Assembly: GCA_016286055.1 (NCBI GenBank)
Contig: JAEERW010000001.1
Span: forward strand, 186,001-250,000
Origin: Bacteroidales bacterium
GTDB lineage: Bacteria; Bacteroidota; Bacteroidia; Bacteroidales; UBA3824
Direction: 5' to 3'
DNA: 64,000 nt
Position 1 is the stretch's first letter. Each line of letters begins with the position of its first letter. This document shows positions 15,563 to 25,531 of the stretch, piece after piece. Made by a program: the position numbers and the translations under genes. The notes beneath the pieces were generated by a model. That model saw only the letters and a list, made by a program, of their open reading frames with translations, was not told where the DNA came from and searched no databases.

Positions 15563-18500
15563 ATGAACGAGAAGATACTTGACGCCTTGATGAGGCTTTT
15601 TGCGCTTATTACCGACCGCGACGACGGACGGTATACCGACGACGCTCGCAATATAGTAGGCGCCTACTTGCAGCGCCTTTTGTCTTCTGATTTGGTAGAA
15701 ACGTATCTCGCAAAATTCGACAAGTATCTCGACGAACAGGGTCTTAAGGATAGCCGAAAGGAGGGCGAACGCAAGAAAGTATCGCTCAATAGTGTCAGAG
15801 TGCTAAAAATCTGTCGCCAAATTAATGAGGAACTTCATCAGAAAGAGAAGTTTATTGTGCTGATGCAGTTGGTTGAATATGTATATACCGACGGCATAAT
15901 CAATGCTATTGAAGTTGACTTTGTGCGCACAGTGAGCGACTCGTTCAATATTTCACGCAAAGATTTTCAGAATATCCTCGCCTTTGTAAGAAACAATATT
16001 ATGGAGGCAGGCGACCTTCACGATTTTCTCTTTATCGACAGCGGCTCAGAAATTGGTGGCGGAATCCATCATATTTGTTCGCTTGAAATGGATGGGCGTG
16101 TGAGGATTCTCTTTATAAGCTCTGTTGATTTATATGTGTTTATCTATTCTGGACAAAAGTCGCTGACACTCAATGGTAGAGCTATTGAGAGCAACCGCGT
16201 TACAGAGTTTGGCAATGGCGGAATTATCAGCGGTACAAACATCGGTGTAATATATCAGAGCGAGGTGGCGGCTATTTTCCAGCAATCAAAAACCACCAAC
16301 AGGGTAACTTTTACAGCAACCGATGTTTCGTTTCATTATCAGCAGAGTGTTAATGGTTTGCAGCCATTTAGCTTTTCGTTAGAGTCGGGAACTATGGTGG
16401 GTATCATGGGTGGTAGCGGCACTGGCAAAAGTACTATGTTTAATATTCTTACAGGAAAGTACAAACCAGATACCGGAACCATATATCTTAACGGAGTGCC
16501 ATTGAGCCCGGGCGATAAAAACCACGCCGGAGTAATCGGACTCGTGCCGCAGGACGATATGCTTATTGAGGAACTCACTGTATATCAAAATCTTTACTAT
16601 AACACTTGCCTCTGCCTCGGCAACCTTTCTGATGAAGAAATCAAAAGTCACGTTGACCGGTTGCTCAACGACCTCGACCTTTACGATATCAAAGACTTGC
16701 GCGTGGGTAATTCACTCACAACAGTAATCAGCGGCGGACAGCGCAAACGCTTAAATATAGCTTTGGAACTTGTGCGCGAACCATCAGTTTTGTTTGTTGA
16801 CGAGCCAACATCGGGATTAAGCAGCACCGATTCGGTGATGGTGATGCAATTGCTCAAGCAGCAGACCGTAAAGGGAAAAATTGTGATTGTAAACATACAC
16901 CAACCTTCGTCAGACATATTTAAACTATTTGATACCCTTTGGGTGATGGATAGGGGAGGATATGTGATTTACAATGGCAACCCCATTGAGGCAATATCCT
17001 ACTTCAAGCGTATGAGCGGAATGGCAGACGCTGCCGAAAGCGAGTGCCCTCAATGTGGCAATATTGATAGTGAACAGATACTCAGTATTATAGAGAGCAA
17101 GGTGGTGAACCAATTTGGCAAATATACCCAGCGGCGCAAAGTTTCGCCCGAAGAGTGGCACAACTATTACAACCGTTATCTTGCTTTCGACGCCGAGCCG
17201 GTGTTGCCGATACCTGTCTTGGATATTCCCGAAGCCAAATTCAAGATACCATCGCGGTTGCGTCAGTTTCTTGTGTTTATTAAGCGCGACGTGTTGTCAA
17301 AACTTACTAATACCCAGTATCTTTTGATAACGTTTTTTGAGGCTCCGATTTTGGCGTTTATTCTTGGATTCTTTACCAAGTATATCAACGATGAAGGTCT
17401 CTACGTGTTTGCCGACAACAAAAATCTGCCTGTTTTCTTATTTATGGTAATAGTGGTGGCATTGTTTACGGGTTTAACATCCTCGGCAGAGGAAATCATA
17501 AAAGACCGGCGAATTCTTGAACGAGAAAAATTCTTGAATCTCAGCCGTTTTAGCTACATTGCAAGCAAGGTTGTGATAGTATTTTCTATTTCGGCGGTTC
17601 AAACTATTTCGTTTGTGGTGTTGGCAAATATGATTCTCGAAATACACGATATGACCCTATCGTATTGGATAGTAATGTTCAGTGCGGCATGTTCTGCCAA
17701 TATACTTGGATTGATTATTTCGTCGGCGCTCGATTCTGTAATCGCAATTTATGTGTTGATACCGTTTGTGCTTGTGCCTCAGATACTTTTGGGCGGAGCA
17801 ATGATAGATTTCGACGACCTCCACAAGAGTGTTAGCGACAAAATCAATGTGCCTATTATTGGCGATTTAACGATTTCGCGTTGGGGTTACGAGGCATTGT
17901 CGGTGGAACAGTTTGCCGCAAACCGTTACGAAAAAGAATTTTTCCATCTTGATATGGCCAAGAGCCATTGCGTGTATCTGTCGGCGTTTTTGCTTCCAGA
18001 ATTAGAAAATATCACCAACCAATGCATACTCACAAGTGGCGACCCAACCCGCCGCTATGATTTTGAAAACCTATTGCAGATACTCAAAAACGAGGTGGGT
18101 TATCTCAACTATCGCGACAAAAATTTTAATTATCCCAATATAGATAAGCTTGAGCCTCATTCCTTTGACCCAACTGACGGCTTGAATTTGCTTCAATATT
18201 TGAAAGAGAGGCGCAAATTTATCAATGCTGCCGCCGATTCGCTCAACCAACTGCGTGAACAAAAGATTACTCATCTGCAAGACAGCCTTGGCGTTGATGG
18301 ATTTATGCGTTTGAAACAAGATTATTATAACGACCGCCTTGCCGAAGTGGTGCTAAACAAGATGGCGGTAAAGAAAATATATTATTCTCCCAAGCATAGA
18401 TTGATTCAGAAAAAGGATCCTATCTTTATGTATCCGGTTTCGGACTGCGGGCGTGCCCATTTTTTTGCCCCCGTTAAGATTATCCTTAATCATAAGTTCC

Positions 18501-18655
18501 CAACTTATTGGTTTAATATAGCGGTAATGTGGATTGTGTCGGCTGTGCTGTTTGTGCTGCTGCTTTTTGACATTCCCCGCAAATGCCTTTCTATCTTTAA
18601 TACTAACCCCAAAAAGACCATTTTAGGTTTTTATCAAAAACGTTTATCTAAATGA
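15563..18655 (+). CDS. ABCG-type ABC transporter with N-terminal TerB-like region
   Basis: A 1030-residue half-transporter. Residues about 1-150 are helical and resemble TerB (FIVLMQLVEYVYTDGIINAIE). Residues about 155-245 are beta-rich and FHA-like in position (ITLNGRAI-type strands). The ATPase has Walker A GGSGTGKST (about 281-289), signature ISGGQRKRL (about 389-397) and Walker B VLFVDEPTSGL (about 409-419). The ABC2-type membrane domain spans about 585-760. A large soluble loop of about 200 residues (about 780-980) precedes the last helix (WFNIAVMWIVSAVLFVLLLF). The layout is like ABCG/White exporters. The substrate is unknown. The stop overlaps the SGNH gene start. Confidence 0.88.
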   Translation: MNEKILDALMRLFALITDRDDGRYTDDARNIVGAYLQRLLSSDLVETYLAKFDKYLDEQGLKDSRKEGERKKVSLNSVRVLKICRQINEELHQKEKFIVLMQLVEYVYTDGIINAIEVDFVRTVSDSFNISRKDFQNILAFVRNNIMEAGDLHDFLFIDSGSEIGGGIHHICSLEMDGRVRILFISSVDLYVFIYSGQKSLTLNGRAIESNRVTEFGNGGIISGTNIGVIYQSEVAAIFQQSKTTNRVTFTATDVSFHYQQSVNGLQPFSFSLESGTMVGIMGGSGTGKSTMFNILTGKYKPDTGTIYLNGVPLSPGDKNHAGVIGLVPQDDMLIEELTVYQNLYYNTCLCLGNLSDEEIKSHVDRLLNDLDLYDIKDLRVGNSLTTVISGGQRKRLNIALELVREPSVLFVDEPTSGLSSTDSVMVMQLLKQQTVKGKIVIVNIHQPSSDIFKLFDTLWVMDRGGYVIYNGNPIEAISYFKRMSGMADAAESECPQCGNIDSEQILSIIESKVVNQFGKYTQRRKVSPEEWHNYYNRYLAFDAEPVLPIPVLDIPEAKFKIPSRLRQFLVFIKRDVLSKLTNTQYLLITFFEAPILAFILGFFTKYINDEGLYVFADNKNLPVFLFMVIVVALFTGLTSSAEEIIKDRRILEREKFLNLSRFSYIASKVVIVFSISAVQTISFVVLANMILEIHDMTLSYWIVMFSAACSANILGLIISSALDSVIAIYVLIPFVLVPQILLGGAMIDFDDLHKSVSDKINVPIIGDLTISRWGYEALSVEQFAANRYEKEFFHLDMAKSHCVYLSAFLLPELENITNQCILTSGDPTRRYDFENLLQILKNEVGYLNYRDKNFNYPNIDKLEPHSFDPTDGLNLLQYLKERRKFINAAADSLNQLREQKITHLQDSLGVDGFMRLKQDYYNDRLAEVVLNKMAVKKIYYSPKHRLIQKKDPIFMYPVSDCGRAHFFAPVKIILNHKFPTYWFNIAVMWIVSAVLFVLLLFDIPRKCLSIFNTNPKKTILGFYQKRLSK

Positions 18656-19743
18656 AACACTTTTTCTTGTCAGTTGCATTGATTTTATGCGTGATGTCTA
18701 CCACTCTGGCTCAAAACGGCAAATTTGTAAGCGCTACCGACTCAAATGTTTTGACCGAAGGACGCTTTATAGCAAACTCTGGCTCAATAAGTTTTTGCTA
18801 TCCTGGTACAGCGTTTTCTATTTGGTTTACAGGTACATCGTGCCGTGTTCAGTTGAAACCGTCAGCCGGATATTTCGTAAAGAGCGTTGATGGTGGGGCA
18901 TATCAGAAATTCGACACCTACAATGGTTCTCAAGATCCTTTTACCGAAATAACTCTTGCCGAAAATCTTGCGGACGGCAACCATTCGGTAAGGATTATGC
19001 TCATATCCGAAGGTCTGTATTGCAAACCCGAAATCAAGGGCTTTGTTGTGGACAATAATGCAAAGGTATTGAAGCCAGTTCGCAAGAAACTCAAGATAGA
19101 GTTTATCGGCAACTCTATTACCTGCGGATATGGCGTTGAAACCAACAATCCCGACAATCATTTTGCAGATAGCACCAGCAATTTTGCCAAATCGTTCGCT
19201 GGCATCACAGCCAAAACTCTCGATGCCGAAGCGATGGTTGTAGCTCGCTCTGGCATCGGTATTTACCGTAATTATAACGAAAATCCCGCTGGATCTGCAT
19301 GGCCTATGCCAAGGGTTTACGAAAACGCTTTGATATGCGACACCACTGTTCAATGGACATTTTCTGAGAAACCTGATGTGGTGGTGGTGTGCATGGGTAC
19401 CAACGATTTGAGCACTCCTGGATACGACAAGGAGAAATTCACTGTGGCGTACGTGGCTTTTATCAAAAGTATTCGCAAACATTACCCCACTGCTAAAATT
19501 GTATTGTGCAATAGTCCTATGCTTCATTACGAGGACGGTCAAGCACTTAACGATGCTATTACCAACACTATTTCCACCCTTTTCCGGCAAAACGACACCC
19601 GTGTATATCGTTTTGAATTTCAAGAGCAAGACGACTCTCTTGGCTACGGTGCCGATTTTCACCCTTCTGCCAAACGTCAAAGCGACAACGCTAGGTACCT
19701 TTCTTATTTTATTCAAACCACAGTGCTGGGTAAAAAGAAATAA
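18652..19743 (+). CDS. Exported SGNH-hydrolase, CE2-type carbohydrate esterase
   Basis: A 363-residue exported esterase. After the signal peptide (to about residue 20, TLAQ), residues about 25-145 form a beta jelly roll. The SGNH domain follows: block I GNSITCGYG (153-161), block III-type MGTNDLS (about 247-253), and block V DFHPS with the catalytic Asp/His near 335-338. This two-domain order matches carbohydrate esterase family 2, which removes acetyl groups from xylan or mannan-like glycans in the periplasm. ATGA overlap with the ABC transporter suggests coupled translation and perhaps a shared envelope-glycan role (inference). Confidence 0.88.
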   Translation: MKHFFLSVALILCVMSTTLAQNGKFVSATDSNVLTEGRFIANSGSISFCYPGTAFSIWFTGTSCRVQLKPSAGYFVKSVDGGAYQKFDTYNGSQDPFTEITLAENLADGNHSVRIMLISEGLYCKPEIKGFVVDNNAKVLKPVRKKLKIEFIGNSITCGYGVETNNPDNHFADSTSNFAKSFAGITAKTLDAEAMVVARSGIGIYRNYNENPAGSAWPMPRVYENALICDTTVQWTFSEKPDVVVVCMGTNDLSTPGYDKEKFTVAYVAFIKSIRKHYPTAKIVLCNSPMLHYEDGQALNDAITNTISTLFRQNDTRVYRFEFQEQDDSLGYGADFHPSAKRQSDNARYLSYFIQTTVLGKKK

Positions 19744-19813
19744 TCATCGTTCTTGATTTATTCTTTTTTATATATCTAGGTGGATTATTTTAGGTATTTA
19801 CAAAAAATAACTA

Positions 19814-19821
19814 TACCTTTG
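19814..19821 (+). promoter_or_regulatory. -7 promoter element for the GT117 gene
   Basis: TACCTTTG, a perfect TAnnTTTG element, 24 bp before the ATG at 19846. This supports that start rather than an in-frame ATG at 19780, which would lie upstream of transcription. Confidence 0.6.
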
Positions 19822-19845
19822 CCCCTTGATTTAAAATACTATTGT

Positions 19846-22800
19846 ATGAAACAATTTAAACTTACCGATACAATAGCAGGATGGGTGGTGTGTGCCATTG
19901 CATCTTTGTGCTATATACTCACTATTGAACCCACAGCCAGTTTCTGGGACTGTGGAGAATTTATCGTTACCGCATTTCGTCAGGAAGTAGGTCACCCACC
20001 GGGTGCACCTCTATTTATGATTCTCGGACGCTTTTTCTCGCTGTTTGCGTTTGGCGACGTTTCCAAAGTGCCGGTTATGATCAACTGTATGAGCGCATTG
20101 GCGAGCGGATTCACAGTGCTTTTCCTATATTGGAGCATTACACATATAGCCAGACGCATAATCTGCGGCGCCAATACCGAAGTGTCGTTGGCTAAGGGTA
20201 TTGTTATTATCGGTAGCGGTGTGATTGGTGCATTGAGTTTTGCATTTACCGATACATTTTGGTTTTCGGCAGTGGAAGGTGAGGTTTACGCAATGTCGAG
20301 CCTATTTACTGCTGTGGTTTTCTGGTGTATACTCAAATGGGAGGAGTGTGCCGACCAAAAATATGCCAACCGCTGGCTTGTGCTTATCGCTTACCTGATG
20401 GGTTTATCAATCGGCGTGCATCTGCTCAACTTGCTTGCCGTGCCAGCTATAGTGTTTGTATATTATTTCAAAAAATACAAAACCGATGTAAAGGGCGTGG
20501 TAAAAGCCCTTGTAATATCTACCTTGATACTCGCTGGAATACTTTATATAATAATACCAGGAGTGGTTTGGCTGGCATCGATGTTTGAATTGATGTTTAC
20601 CAACGGATTTGGAGCTCCATACAACACTGGCACAATTATTTATGCAATTTTAGGTCTGGGTGCTCTGGTGTTTGGCCTATATTACACCTACAAGAAGACT
20701 AAGCCTCTGCTCAACACCATATTGCTCTGTGTTACAGTTATTATTATAGGTTACTCGTCGTTTGCTATGATTTGCATCCGTTCGGCAGCCAACCCGCCTA
20801 TGGACGAGAACGACCCAAACAATGTGTTCTCACTTCAATCGTACCTCAACCGTGAGCAGTACGGCGACCGTCCCTTGTTATCGGGTGAATATTTCAACTC
20901 AAAGTATGAAGGTTCCGAAAACGGAAGTCCTATATATATTCAGCGCAATGGCCGTTACGAAATTGCTGATTATAAAAATATCAGACGTTACGACCCAACT
21001 ACCACCACGGTGTTCCCTCGTATGTATAGTGCTATCCCTCATCACATTGAAGGTTATGAATATTGGGCAGGCATTGAAAACACTTCAATTAAACCCACAT
21101 TTGCCCAAAATCTGAAATTCTTTTTTAACTATCAGATTGGCTACATGTATCTTCGTTACTTTATGTGGAACTTTGTTGGACGCCAGAACGACATACAGGG
21201 CAACGACCAAAATGTGATGAACGGTAACTGGATTAGTGGTGTGAGCTTTATCGACAACGCCCGTCTTGGCGACCAAGAGCTCTTGCCTGATTATATTAAG
21301 AATAATAAGGCTAAAAATAAATATTATTTTATTCCGTTGATATTGGCTATCTTGGGAATGATTTTTATGCTCCGTGAAAACAAAGACGGCAAAAATTATT
21401 TCTGGGTGGTGATGTTGTTCTTTATTTTTACAGGTGTGGCAATTATTGTGTACCTCAACCAGACACCTTACCAGCCAAGAGAGAGAGACTATAGTTTTGC
21501 AGGATCGTTCTATGCCTTTGCTATTTACATAGGATTAGGCGTGGCGTTTCTTTACAAAGCGTTGCAAAAATTTCTCAAAGATAATGTTGTAGCAGTGGTT
21601 TCTGTGGCTGTATGTATGGTTTCGCCCATTTTGCTCGCCTGTCAAAACTGGGACGACCACGACCGTTCTCACCGTTACACTGCCCGCGACTTTGCAAAAG
21701 ACTATCTGGATTCATGCGCACCTAACGCCATACTATTTACCAACGGCGACAACGATACATTCCCACTGTGGTATGTTCAGGAAGTGGAAGGCTACCGCAC
21801 CGATGTGCGTGTGGTTAACCTTGCCTACATTAATACCGACTGGTATGCCGACCAAATGAAACGTCGCGCTTACGAATCGGCTCCACTGCCTATTAGCCTT
21901 ACTCACGACCAATATGTGGCTGGCACTCGCGACTATGTGTATTATAAACAGCAGGATGTTCTTTTCTTGAACGAAAAATACGAGGCTAACCCACAGTTCA
22001 AAGAACGTTTCAATAATCTGTTCGACAATTTATTGAGAGTGCTTGCTAATTCTGACTTCAAACAGAAACATGCCTCCGACTACGAAGCCCTTGCAAATGG
22101 CAAGGTTACACAGTTTTCTAAGATAGTTGCACTTATTAACACTTTGAATGCAAATTCACAGCAATACGGCGTGCCGAGTCAGGCTATGAGCGATTTGAAA
22201 AAACAATCCGACGCCCTTTACCGTGATGTCTGCAATGCTCCTGCGCCTTTGAAAGATGTGATTTCGTTTATTGCCGACGATAGCGACAAGTCGAAACTTG
22301 TGTCGCAGACAGGTGAGAGTATCGATTTTACTCCCACTATGAATTTTATGATTCCTGTTGATAAGCAAAAAGTAATTGCCAACGGAGTAGTACCCGCCGA
22401 AGATTCGGCTTCTATTGTTAACGCTGTTTCGTGGACACATCCAGGTGATTATATTAGTAAGGGTCAGTTGTTGGTGCTCGACATTTTGGCGCACAACAAT
22501 TGGGAACGTCCTGTATATTTCGCCATTACTGTAGGAAGCGAAGCCTACCAAAACTTAGATCAATATTTCCGCCTTGATGGTTTTACATATCGGTTGGTGC
22601 CCATTAAGCATTCAAACTCTTCCGATAATGTGAATAAGGGCTCTATCAATTCGGATCTTCTCTACAATATTGTAATGGAGAAGTTTCAATGGGGAGGTAT
22701 CAATGATCCACGTGTCTACCTTGACGAAAACAACCTCCGTATGCTTATGAACGTCAAGAGTATTTTCTCTCGACTTATTGACAAGCTTATCGAAGAACGC

Positions 22801-23268
22801 AAACTCGACAAAGCCCGCGAAGTGCTCAACCGATGCTATGAGGTGATGCCTTTCAGCATCGTGCCGCCTTCATATTACGATTTTTTTATAGCCAACAGCT
22901 ATTATTTGGTGGGTGATAAAGAATCTGCCCGTAATAATATGTCGGTGTGTGCAGCCCAAACCGAACAGGAACTTCAATTTTTCCTTTCGCTCGATGAAGA
23001 CAAGACTGCCACTGTAACCGAAGATCGTTATCGCTCGTGTGCCTACGCTCACGAAATTGTGAGAATAATGCTAAGCAATCAAGACGAAGAAGCCAATAAG
23101 TATGCCGAAAAATTTGCTTCGCTGGTAAAAGGTTTTCCCGAAATACGCAAGTTTGAAACTATGGATATGAATACTCCTGCCTTTGGACAGTGGTATCAGA
23201 ATCTCCCACAAGAAACCCAGCAGATTATTGCTATCTATCTCTATTTGTGTGACCCAAAGTCGATGTAG
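19846..23268 (+). CDS. GT117 (DUF2723) multi-membrane-spanning glycosyltransferase-like protein
   Basis: A 1140-residue membrane protein. The N-terminal part has the DUF2723 signature: TASFWDCGEFI, then GHPPGAPLFMILGRFF, followed by about ten transmembrane helices to about residue 600. This is the layout of polytopic dolichol/undecaprenyl-sugar-using transferases such as protein O-mannosyltransferases. The Asp-Cys-Gly-Glu region corresponds to the catalytic first loop. A periplasmic middle region includes NGDNDTFPLWYVQEVEGYR. The C-terminal part looks helical and TPR-like (REVLNRCYEVMP). NCBI names such proteins glycosyltransferase family 117; the acceptor is not known from sequence. A deacetylase gene starts 3 bp after the stop. 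Confidence 0.9.
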   Translation: MKQFKLTDTIAGWVVCAIASLCYILTIEPTASFWDCGEFIVTAFRQEVGHPPGAPLFMILGRFFSLFAFGDVSKVPVMINCMSALASGFTVLFLYWSITHIARRIICGANTEVSLAKGIVIIGSGVIGALSFAFTDTFWFSAVEGEVYAMSSLFTAVVFWCILKWEECADQKYANRWLVLIAYLMGLSIGVHLLNLLAVPAIVFVYYFKKYKTDVKGVVKALVISTLILAGILYIIIPGVVWLASMFELMFTNGFGAPYNTGTIIYAILGLGALVFGLYYTYKKTKPLLNTILLCVTVIIIGYSSFAMICIRSAANPPMDENDPNNVFSLQSYLNREQYGDRPLLSGEYFNSKYEGSENGSPIYIQRNGRYEIADYKNIRRYDPTTTTVFPRMYSAIPHHIEGYEYWAGIENTSIKPTFAQNLKFFFNYQIGYMYLRYFMWNFVGRQNDIQGNDQNVMNGNWISGVSFIDNARLGDQELLPDYIKNNKAKNKYYFIPLILAILGMIFMLRENKDGKNYFWVVMLFFIFTGVAIIVYLNQTPYQPRERDYSFAGSFYAFAIYIGLGVAFLYKALQKFLKDNVVAVVSVAVCMVSPILLACQNWDDHDRSHRYTARDFAKDYLDSCAPNAILFTNGDNDTFPLWYVQEVEGYRTDVRVVNLAYINTDWYADQMKRRAYESAPLPISLTHDQYVAGTRDYVYYKQQDVLFLNEKYEANPQFKERFNNLFDNLLRVLANSDFKQKHASDYEALANGKVTQFSKIVALINTLNANSQQYGVPSQAMSDLKKQSDALYRDVCNAPAPLKDVISFIADDSDKSKLVSQTGESIDFTPTMNFMIPVDKQKVIANGVVPAEDSASIVNAVSWTHPGDYISKGQLLVLDILAHNNWERPVYFAITVGSEAYQNLDQYFRLDGFTYRLVPIKHSNSSDNVNKGSINSDLLYNIVMEKFQWGGINDPRVYLDENNLRMLMNVKSIFSRLIDKLIEERKLDKAREVLNRCYEVMPFSIVPPSYYDFFIANSYYLVGDKESARNNMSVCAAQTEQELQFFLSLDEDKTATVTEDRYRSCAYAHEIVRIMLSNQDEEANKYAEKFASLVKGFPEIRKFETMDMNTPAFGQWYQNLPQETQQIIAIYLYLCDPKSM

Positions 23269-23271
23269 CGT

Positions 23272-23910
23272 ATGGACTTGATAGTGCATCCGCCCAACCT
23301 TGTGAGGCATTTTTTTAAGAATTTTTTGTGGAAGATGACGCCCGAGGAAGGACGCAAGGTAATATACATTACCATCGACGACGGTCCTATCCCCGAGCTC
23401 ACTCCCGATACGCTTAAAACTCTTGACGAATTTGGCGCTAAGGCTACGTTTTTTTGCGTGGGCGAGAATGTGCAGCGCTACCCCGACATCTATCAAATGA
23501 TTCTCGACGGTGGACACAGCGTAGGCAACCATACCTTCAACCATTTGAAAGGTAGCCGAACTAAAATTTCTGACTATGTGCAAAATATGCACCTTGCTTG
23601 TCAGTATATCAAAAGTAATCTTTTCCGTCCTCCCCACGGAATACTGCGCAAACCGCAGGCTCGGCTCATCAATCTGGAGAAAAAAATTGTGCTTTGGGAC
23701 GTGCTGTCTGAGGATTACAACCGCCGTATCACTCCCGAACAATGCTGGAAAAACGTGGAACGCAACACTACATCGGGTTCTATTATCGTGTTTCACGACA
23801 ATATTAAAGCCGAGCCTCGTCAAAAGTACGCCCTACGAAAAACCCTTGAATATTATTCTAATTTGGGCTATGATTTCGACCCTATACCCGATGGTGTAAA
23901 TAATTTTTAG
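23272..23910 (+). CDS. Polysaccharide deacetylase (NodB/CE4 domain)
   Basis: A 212-residue protein with a near-complete NodB domain. Motif 1 is YITIDDGPIPELT, with the catalytic base and metal Asp. Motif 2 is GNHTFNH, giving the HxxxH metal pair. Motif 3 is LFRPPHG. LWDVLSEDY and IIVFHDN fill motifs 4 and 5. These enzymes deacetylate N-acetyl sugars in peptidoglycan or surface polysaccharide. There is no signal peptide, although the N-terminus is hydrophobic-basic (LVRHFFKNFLW) and may touch the membrane. Coupling to the GT117 gene suggests they act on the same surface glycan (inference). Confidence 0.93.
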   Translation: MDLIVHPPNLVRHFFKNFLWKMTPEEGRKVIYITIDDGPIPELTPDTLKTLDEFGAKATFFCVGENVQRYPDIYQMILDGGHSVGNHTFNHLKGSRTKISDYVQNMHLACQYIKSNLFRPPHGILRKPQARLINLEKKIVLWDVLSEDYNRRITPEQCWKNVERNTTSGSIIVFHDNIKAEPRQKYALRKTLEYYSNLGYDFDPIPDGVNNF

Positions 23911-23991
23911 AATTTTTCCGAAAAATTTTTACATCACTTTGTTACTCTATTAACATTTTTTGTAATTTTACGCAGACAAAAACATAGACCT

Positions 23992-24585
23992 ATGGATGTT
24001 AACATTAGTTTCGGTTTAAGTGTTTTCGATATCATAATGTTGTGCTTGATAATAGTGGGCGCTTACAGAGGATTTGCTCAAGGAGCTATTGTCCAATGTA
24101 TTTCTTTGTTTTCGCTACTCGCAGGATTGACTATTTGTGTCAATATCAGCAAAGTGATTTATGAATCGCTAAATCCTTCCGAAAAGCCTGATAATATTTA
24201 TGACCTTGTTGCATATATGGTTATAGCTGTGCTGTTTGTAGGTGCGGTGTATGGAACTATGAAAATTAGTGCTCTTGTGTATCGTCATCTTGCCGATGTA
24301 CCCAAGGGGTTGACTAATAGAGTGTTGGGCGCTATTTTTGGCGGAATGAAATATTTCTTTATCGCCGCTCTTTATTTGATCACAATGCTTAAAATTGACG
24401 AGAAGGCACCATTCCTGCCTCCTGATGCCAGAGAAAGTCGTTACACTCATGCAAGTAAATGGTTGATGATTTCGATTTTCCCTTATCTTGATATGGACCC
24501 GAATAAGGATAAGGATAAGGATGAAAAAGACGGCGATGCAACCCCCACTCCTTATGCTTATCCCCCTGATTCTAAATTTCAGTAA
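23992..24585 (+). CDS. CvpA-family membrane protein
   Basis: A 197-residue protein with four predicted membrane helices. It begins with SVFDIIMLCLIIVGAYRGFAQG, the hallmark of CvpA/YmdC-type proteins, in which a Gly-x-x-Arg-Gly-x-x-x-Gly motif follows the first helix. The C-terminus is a soluble charged tail with Asp-Lys repeats encoded by a 6-bp tandem repeat (GGATAA, 24505-24522) and then a Pro/Tyr-rich end. CvpA proteins are linked to colicin V export and envelope homeostasis; the exact role is unknown. It precedes the CvfB-like gene by 15 bp. Confidence 0.85.
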   Translation: MDVNISFGLSVFDIIMLCLIIVGAYRGFAQGAIVQCISLFSLLAGLTICVNISKVIYESLNPSEKPDNIYDLVAYMVIAVLFVGAVYGTMKISALVYRHLADVPKGLTNRVLGAIFGGMKYFFIAALYLITMLKIDEKAPFLPPDARESRYTHASKWLMISIFPYLDMDPNKDKDKDEKDGDATPTPYAYPPDSKFQ

Positions 24586-24600
24586 TATTTCACTTTTTTT

Positions 24601-25434
24601 ATGATCGAAATAGGATATAATAATAAAATGCAGATTCTTCGTGAGTGTCCCAACGGACTGATGCTCAACGGCGAAGACCTTGGCGAAATACTTATGCCCA
24701 AACGCTACGTTACTCCCGATATGAAGGTGGGTAGCGAGGTAGAGGCTTTTGTTTATACCGACTCCGAAGACCGCCTTGTGGCCATTACCGATGTGCCAGT
24801 TGCTCATGTGGGTCAGTTCGCTTGGCTTGAATGCGTGCAGACCTCCAAAGTGGGCGCATTCCTCGATTGGGGTTTGGAAAAAGACCTCCTACTGCCGTTT
24901 AGCGAACAGAAAGACAAGCCGAGTGTTGGTCGCAAATACTTTGTTTACATATATTTAGACCAAACCACCAACCGTATTGTATGCTCACAGAGACTCAATA
25001 AGTTTCTCGACCCCCGCGACCCCAAATACTATCATGGCGAACGTGTGGAAATTTTTATTCACCAACGCACCGAACTCGGTTACAAGGTGATTGTAGACAA
25101 TTCCCACTGGGGAATGATTTATAATTCGGAGATGTTTCGCGAAGTGCATTCTGGCGAATACACCTATGGCTATGTCAACAAGATTCGCGAAGACAACCGC
25201 ATAGATGTAATGCTCGAAAAATCAAGCGCAAAACTTGTGGATTCTACCGAAGAGATTATTTATAAAAAGTTGCAAGACAATGGTGGCTCGCTACCATATT
25301 CCGACAAATCTTCGCCCGACGACATTCAGCGTGTGTTTGGCATTAGTAAAAAGGTATTTAAAAAAGCAATAGGGGGATTGTATAAACAGCATCTTATTGT
25401 TATTGAGGATAATGGAATACGAATTGCTAAATAA
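24601..25434 (+). CDS. CvfB-like S1-domain RNA-binding protein
   Basis: A 277-residue cytoplasmic protein. Successive S1-like beta barrels are visible: residues about 1-65 (GLMLNGEDLGEILMPKRYV), 70-140 (GAFLDWGLEKDLLLPFSEQ) and 145-210 (YKVIVDNSHWGMIYNSEMF). A winged-helix C-terminus (about 215-277, DIQRVFGISKKVFKKAIGGLYKQ) completes the CvfB/YitL architecture. Staphylococcal CvfB affects virulence gene expression through RNA; here it is probably a general RNA-binding regulator. It is cotranscribed with cvpA. Confidence 0.9.
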   Translation: MIEIGYNNKMQILRECPNGLMLNGEDLGEILMPKRYVTPDMKVGSEVEAFVYTDSEDRLVAITDVPVAHVGQFAWLECVQTSKVGAFLDWGLEKDLLLPFSEQKDKPSVGRKYFVYIYLDQTTNRIVCSQRLNKFLDPRDPKYYHGERVEIFIHQRTELGYKVIVDNSHWGMIYNSEMFREVHSGEYTYGYVNKIREDNRIDVMLEKSSAKLVDSTEEIIYKKLQDNGGSLPYSDKSSPDDIQRVFGISKKVFKKAIGGLYKQHLIVIEDNGIRIAK

Positions 25435-25478
25435 TTAAAATTATTTCGGTTTTTTCGTAGGTTTTTCATTTTTATCCG

Positions 25479-25486
25479 TATATTTG
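25479..25486 (+). promoter_or_regulatory. -7 promoter element for the ferredoxin gene
   Basis: TATATTTG, 45 bp before the ferredoxin ATG. The -33 region is T-rich without a clean TTTG. Confidence 0.5.
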
Positions 25487-25531
25487 CGCTGATAAAAACA
25501 AACAAAAACAAACAATCAAATTTAGACAATT

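Noticed and set aside
18862-19716. 284-codon minus-strand frame
   Set aside because: Fully inside the SGNH esterase on the other strand and without recognisable features.
19780-19845. Earlier ATG for the GT117 protein
   Set aside because: It lies upstream of the TACCTTTG element and adds residues not typical of the family.
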